A DNA stretch of 64,000 nt from Dermatemys mawii (lineage: Eukaryota > Chordata > Testudines > Dermatemydidae). Shown here piece after piece: positions 59,679 to 64,000 of this stretch. Where the stretch lies: assembly GCA_007922305.1 (NCBI GenBank), contig ML677334.1, positions 61,234,858 to 61,298,857 on the forward strand, read 5' to 3'. The translations under genes and the position numbers were made by a program. Every line of letters begins with the position of its first letter. Position 1 is the first letter of the stretch. The notes below the pieces were generated by a model. It saw only the letters and a program-made list of their open reading frames with translations. It had not been told where the DNA came from and searched no databases.

Positions 59679-61137
59679 GGAACCAAAGCCAAATTTTATG
59701 TGACCTTTACATGCTTGTACCAGACTAGAAATGGGGTTTTACCCATCTTACTTCCTGGTGTTGTCTATTGAGGTTAGTTACAGTGTAGGCCTAAGAGTCC
59801 CAACCCCTTAACTCCAGCTCCCTCTGTTTGAAACAATCACAAAGCAGTCAGTATCCTGGCTCCCTCATCTCTATTAGCAGAGATGCAGAAAAAGATTGGA
59901 CTGTATAAATGTGATATGGCTATCAAAATGTGCAAGACTAATCACACTGACAAATCTCACAATGCAGGAACCATGTGGATAGCAACTTTGTTTTTGTGAG
60001 GAACTCAGTTGAATGCAATGGAGTTCTTTAACACTGCATTTGTATTTATTACCTTGGAGCAAAACTAATTATTATACAGTTCTGTATATGACTGTATGGA
60101 ACTAAAAGAAGGGAAGATATAAAAAGTTGTGTGTCTGAGATAGAGATGCAGTGCAGAGTTCTAATGCTTCAGAGGGAGAACTGAGAGGCAGACTGCCTTG
60201 TGGAAGAGCAATGCATCTCATTGCTCCCCAGTGCAGAAAGGACAATGCACACTGAACCACTCCTCTTTTGAATCCAGCATAAACGCCATATGTCACTCAC
60301 CTTTTGTGTCACCTTTAGAATGCTGTGTCCCCCTCACAAGAAAAGTGAGGGAGCTGTCCCTGTGCTCAGAGTAGAGCAGGGACTGCAATTCTTCCATTAC
60401 ACAAGCTGAATACATCCCCACACCACAAACGAAGAGATGATATTCATGTGATAAGTTGAAGTGTGTTGAACCTTTGACCTCTTCATCTGCCCTGTAAGCC
60501 CAAGACATTTTCCTGGGACTTTAAACACCTTTGAGTAGCTACAGGCCATTTTCTTTCTATTCATTTTTCCCACAAATATTGAATTTTCTCCCCACAATGA
60601 CAACTTCACCTATGGTCGAGACCAGGTAATAATATTCAGTGTACAATTGATCAGAGTTTTATGTGTGTAAATGTCACAGCTTTAAATCTGTGTCTCGTAA
60701 CTCTGTAGAACTTTATACAATTGGAAAAAGGAGTTTCTCAATGGTTCTAGTCCAAGCCATTGGACTTTAAATTCACGGCATTCTTAAATATGCAATACAC
60801 GTTATAGGCCAATTTTAGAGATTTTTATAGCTCCCGCTAAGCTCTCTAGAGTTGGACTCCTAGTAATTATTTGACTTTGGCTTTATGGATTGAAATATAT
60901 GAGAGATTGTCCCAATAACGTTTTTTAAAATCTCTACAATATTCTTAGTGGAGTTTATTATGTAATGTATGTGGAATGTACATACAAAGGTTTCATCAGC
61001 TGTCATTTAAAATGGCAGTACAGTTCAGGAAGGTACCCTCTGAATGTGACACAAAAAGGGTCTCCACACTGGGCCTCATAGTGCTACTGCAGAAATACAT
61101 GATGGGACAGACCTGTATTACAGGATCTACACTTATC
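59679..61137. other. AT-rich DNA, no gene recognised
   Basis: No exon or repeat recognised. Confidence 0.45.
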
Positions 61138-61403
61138 AAAGAATATCAGGGTTGGAAGGGACCTCAGGAGGTCATCTTGTCTAACCACCTGCTCAAAGCA
61201 GGACCAGTCCCCAACTAAGTCATCCCAGCTATGGCTTCGTTAAGCCTGACCTTCAAAATCTCTAAGGAAGGAGATTCCACCACCTCCCTAGGTAACCCAT
61301 TCCAGTACTTCACCACCCTCCTAGTGGAAGAATTTTTCCTAAAATCCAACCTAAACCTCCCCCACTGCAACTTGAGACCATTACTCCTTGTTCTCTCTGT
61401 CTT
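61138..61403 (-). mobile_element. CR1 LINE 3' fragment
   Basis: Antisense CR1: GAATATCAGGGTTGGAAGGG, GGAGGTCATCTTGTCTAACC, AAAGCAGGACCAGTCCCC, ATCCCAGCTATGGC, TTCCACCACCTCCCTAGG, CATTCCAGTACTTCACC. It is the same subfamily as the sense copy at 48036 but reversed, and lacks the usual terminal ATTCTATGATTCTATG repeat beyond one unit. Confidence 0.9.
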
Positions 61404-61769
61404 ATATACCTCTGAATCCTAAAGATTCACTGTGCTGTGCCAGTGATTTAAATGATCCCTGGTAAAATCCTCTCACAAAAAACATTTTTCCCAGGGCTAA
61501 AATGTTCAAGGAAAGTAGATTTAAAAACAAAACGAAACAAAACAAAAAAGAAAACAAAACCCACACCATTCTCTTAAGAAATCACAAGTTCAGACCTAGC
61601 AGCCACCATAATGTAAGCTATTTATTATTTTATATCCTATCTTACTATTTTATGTCCCATTGCTTATAGCTTTATACCTCCAAACCCTGCACATGTAAAT
61701 TAGAAAAGGAAGATCTCAGATAACAGTTATGGAGGATATTTTGTATTTCTGGCAATTTTCTGAATGTAG
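61404..61769. other. no gene; A-rich simple tract
   Basis: 61513-61561 is an (AAAAC)n-like A-rich tract (AAAACAAAACGAAACAAAAC). Otherwise unremarkable. Confidence 0.5.
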
Positions 61770-62510
61770 AACATAAGAACAATCATACTGGGTCTGACCA
61801 ACGGTCAGTCTAGCCCAATATCCTGTCTTCTGACAGTAGTTCATTCCATCTGAAGCATTTGGCATTAACAGAACAGGTAATCATCACGTGATCCATCCTG
61901 TTACCCATTTCCAACTTTTGGCAGAGACAAGGGACACCATCCTGCCAATCCTGGCCAATAGCCAGTGATGAACCTATCCTCCATGAACTTATCTAGTTCT
62001 TTTTTCAACCCTGTTTGTGTCTTGGCCTTCATGACATCCTCTGGCAAGGAGTTCAACAAGTTGACTGTGTGTTGTGTGAAGAAATAGTTCCTTTTGTTTT
62101 CAAACCTACTGCCTATTAATTTCATTTCATTGGTGACCCCTAGTTCTTGTGTTATGAGGAGTAAATAACACTTCCTTGTTTACTTTCTCCATACTGGTCA
62201 TAACTGTAGACCTCTTATCATATTCCCCTTAGACATCTCTTTTTGAAGTTGGAAAGTCTCAGTCTTATTAACCTCTCCTCATATAGAAGCTGTTCCATAA
62301 CCCTAATCATTTTTGTTTCCCTTTTCTGTACCTTTGTCAATTCCTTTTTTTGAGATGGGGCAACTACATCTGCAGGCAATATTCAAGATGTGGGCACACA
62401 TGGATTTATATAGAGGCAATATAATATTTTCTGTCTTATTATCTATCCCTTTCCTAAAGATTCCCAAAATTGCATTGGCTTTTTTGACTGCTGCTGCCAA
62501 TTGAGTTGAG
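61770..62510 (-). mobile_element. CR1 LINE fragment, longer subfamily
   Basis: Antisense CR1 of another subfamily: AACATAAGAACAATCATACT, GGTCAGTCTAGCCCAATATC, ACAGAACAGGTAATCATCA, ATCCTCCATGAACTTATC, GTCTTGGCCTTCATGAC, TGTGTGAAGAAATAGTTCC, TCTCCTCATATAGAAGCTG, ATTGCATTGGCTTTTTTGAC. The minus-strand frame 62125-61901 reads RFENKRNYFFTQHTVNLLN, a typical CR1 C-terminal reading. 5'-truncated. Confidence 0.92.
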
Positions 62511-63263
62511 CAAAGATAAAAATAAAAAATCTTTGAGTATTGAAATGAATTTGTTTCTGCCATGTTCTGGCTTCTTTAGACAGAGAGTGGATGTTGGTAT
62601 TCACCTTAGAAGTTCTTCGGTATTCAACCAGAAAGTAAATTAATTCATCAGTAAATCAACATCATATGACCTATCTGACCAATCACAATTGATTAACACA
62701 GAATTTAGAATACTGATGACTATACATGTAAAGCTGAAAAATTAGTTTAATCAATTGAAATAAATACATCCAAGGAAGTAATGCTCACTTGCGTTTTCAC
62801 AAAGAAATTATATTTTGTTTTTTTCACTTCTTCAAGGAATAGCAAAAGTGATTAATTCTATTCTAATAATATTAATTCTAACAATGTCATTGGGAAGTTG
62901 AATCAACAGATGTCCTACCTAGAACATTGTACTGACAGTATACGATTACCAAGGAAACTTGGCATACTGATTCTAGAAACTCTTGGAGAGAATGGAAAGA
63001 CTATCTTGGCTCAGTCTCAGTCTTGGATCAATCTTTGCAGGAATTAGAAACTGAAGTACTAAATCCCATTAGTGAATAGATGGAAAAGTTCAATATTGTA
63101 CCCAGCCTAAAAAAGCGCAGTTGTCTTACCCAGGTCAAGCTGGTGGTGTGAATGTATAGGCTACCATGTGGAGGTATCTGCAAATCTGTACACTAAGAAT
63201 GGGGATAAAGTAAGGAAATAAAATTACCTAAATTTCAGTATTATTATTCCTGTATTTTTCCTC
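62511..63263. other. AT-rich DNA, no gene recognised
   Basis: No exon or repeat recognised. Confidence 0.45.
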
Positions 63264-63409
63264 AAATATTGAAATAATATATTATTGAAATAATATATTG
63301 AATAGTATTATTCAATATTATATTATTATAATTATATTATTCAATAATACTATATTAAATATCAAATATAATATTGAATATTGAATATTTTAATAAATAT
63401 TAAAATAAG
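63264..63409. repeat. AT-only fold-back tract
   Basis: Nearly free of G and C, built of AATAATATATTATTG, TATTATTCAATATTAT and ATATTGAATATTGAAT blocks that are direct and inverted repeats of each other. Capable of extensive hairpins. Confidence 0.85.
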
Positions 63410-63890
63410 TTACTGCTGCTTGTTCTTTCCAATCCATACCAAGTGTCCTTGTTCACTTACTTATATGTATCTCACTGTGCCCCTTTTTCTGGGTTCTGTT
63501 ATGACAATAGTGTTACTCCATCCTCTGCTAAGCAGTACCAGATGTCAAGGGCGTTGGAGGTTAGAATCTCAGTTCAGGAGAAATCAGTGGGTATATTCTT
63601 AGTGCAACTTAATTTATTTACAAGTATACATCAGACCTGAAATAAGATGGTCAAACAATATGCAGGACAATCTTTTTCTAGTAATAGTAATCCAACACCA
63701 CTGCTCAGCTCCCTGGGAGCAGCAACTCCTTCTCAAGAATTGATTCTAATCAGAGTCTAAGGCAGAGAGAGAACTGTCTTGCTTCTTGCACAGATCCCTC
63801 TCTCCCAATGCTGCCTCTACATACAGCGCTGCATACCGCAAAACTAACAAGTTAGCATGTCCTCCCGAGTGTCAAAACTTGCATGCACGC
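63410..63890. other. no gene recognised
   Basis: No exon or repeat recognised. It could contain LTR-derived DNA but no ends are seen. Confidence 0.35.
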
Positions 63891-64000
63891 AAAGTGTATG
63901 GCTACACTACCCACCGGATCGGCGGGTAGCGCTCGAAGTATCAGGGTTCAATTTATCACGTCCCATTTAGATGTGATAAATCTATCCCTGAATCGATGGC
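63891..64000. mobile_element. MITE related to the Harbinger-like one, cut by window end
   Basis: GGCTACACTACCCACCGGAT, GGCGGGTAGCG, TTCAATTTATCACGTCC and GATGTGATAAATCTATC reproduce, in reverse, the plan of 52532-52829 (TACCCGTGTATCCAGCGGGTAG and TCGATTTATCGC...GCGATAAATCGA). Only one end is within the window. Confidence 0.65.

Overview
This is vertebrate genomic DNA, most likely from a turtle. It contains several CR1 LINE subfamilies, many short hAT and Harbinger-type elements, a Penelope-like element ending in a long GAAGTGGG/CCCAC hairpin, and a ZMYM1-like hAT transposon. This combination is typical of turtle genomes; the call rests on recognising these families and not on an alignment. 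I see no bacterial operons, tRNA, rRNA or CRISPR. No host protein-coding exon can be supported, apart from a weak candidate at the very first bases. The window therefore reads as intergenic or deep intronic sequence made of AT-rich single-copy DNA and mobile elements of different ages.

Layout. 1-9.7 kb: AT-rich DNA with two short hAT elements (3882-4478, 7665-8098), a MITE fragment (about 5405-5655), a solo LTR with a 5-bp target duplication (8432-9227) and a near-perfect 51-bp palindrome (9260-9310). 12.9-15.5 kb: a complete 2.5-kb DNA transposon with CACTG termini, inverted repeats, a TTA duplication and one long transposase-like gene broken by a single stop and a single frameshift. 16.7-22.6 kb: two more hAT elements, one inside a larger fold-back element. 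24.0-25.3 kb: a protease-reverse transcriptase relic of a Ty3/gypsy (sushi-like) retrotransposon. 27.6-28.5 kb: the GIY-YIG endonuclease end of a Penelope-like element with a hammerhead-like 3' motif. 39-49 kb: an old L2/CR1-type fragment, a 1.2-kb element carrying a 33-bp minisatellite, a possible LTR, CR1 copies and another hAT element. 52.5-54.3 kb: a Harbinger-like MITE and a (TTTC)n microsatellite holding a 10-N gap. 55.1-59.7 kb: an entire autonomous-type hAT element (TTF zinc finger, DUF4371-type region, hAT dimerisation domain), dead by mutation and interrupted by a solo LTR and by a smaller hAT element, each with its own duplication. 61-64 kb: two antisense CR1 fragments, an AT-rich fold-back tract and a MITE cut by the window end.

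How the parts relate. Nothing here forms a pathway. The interest lies in the insertion history: nested elements with readable target duplications give a relative chronology, and four unrelated hAT insertions share an NNNTAGAN target. The element at 12.9-15.5 kb is the best candidate for something poorly described, because its terminal structure looks like EnSpm/CACTA while its gene is a cysteine-rich protein that I cannot place in a named transposase family.
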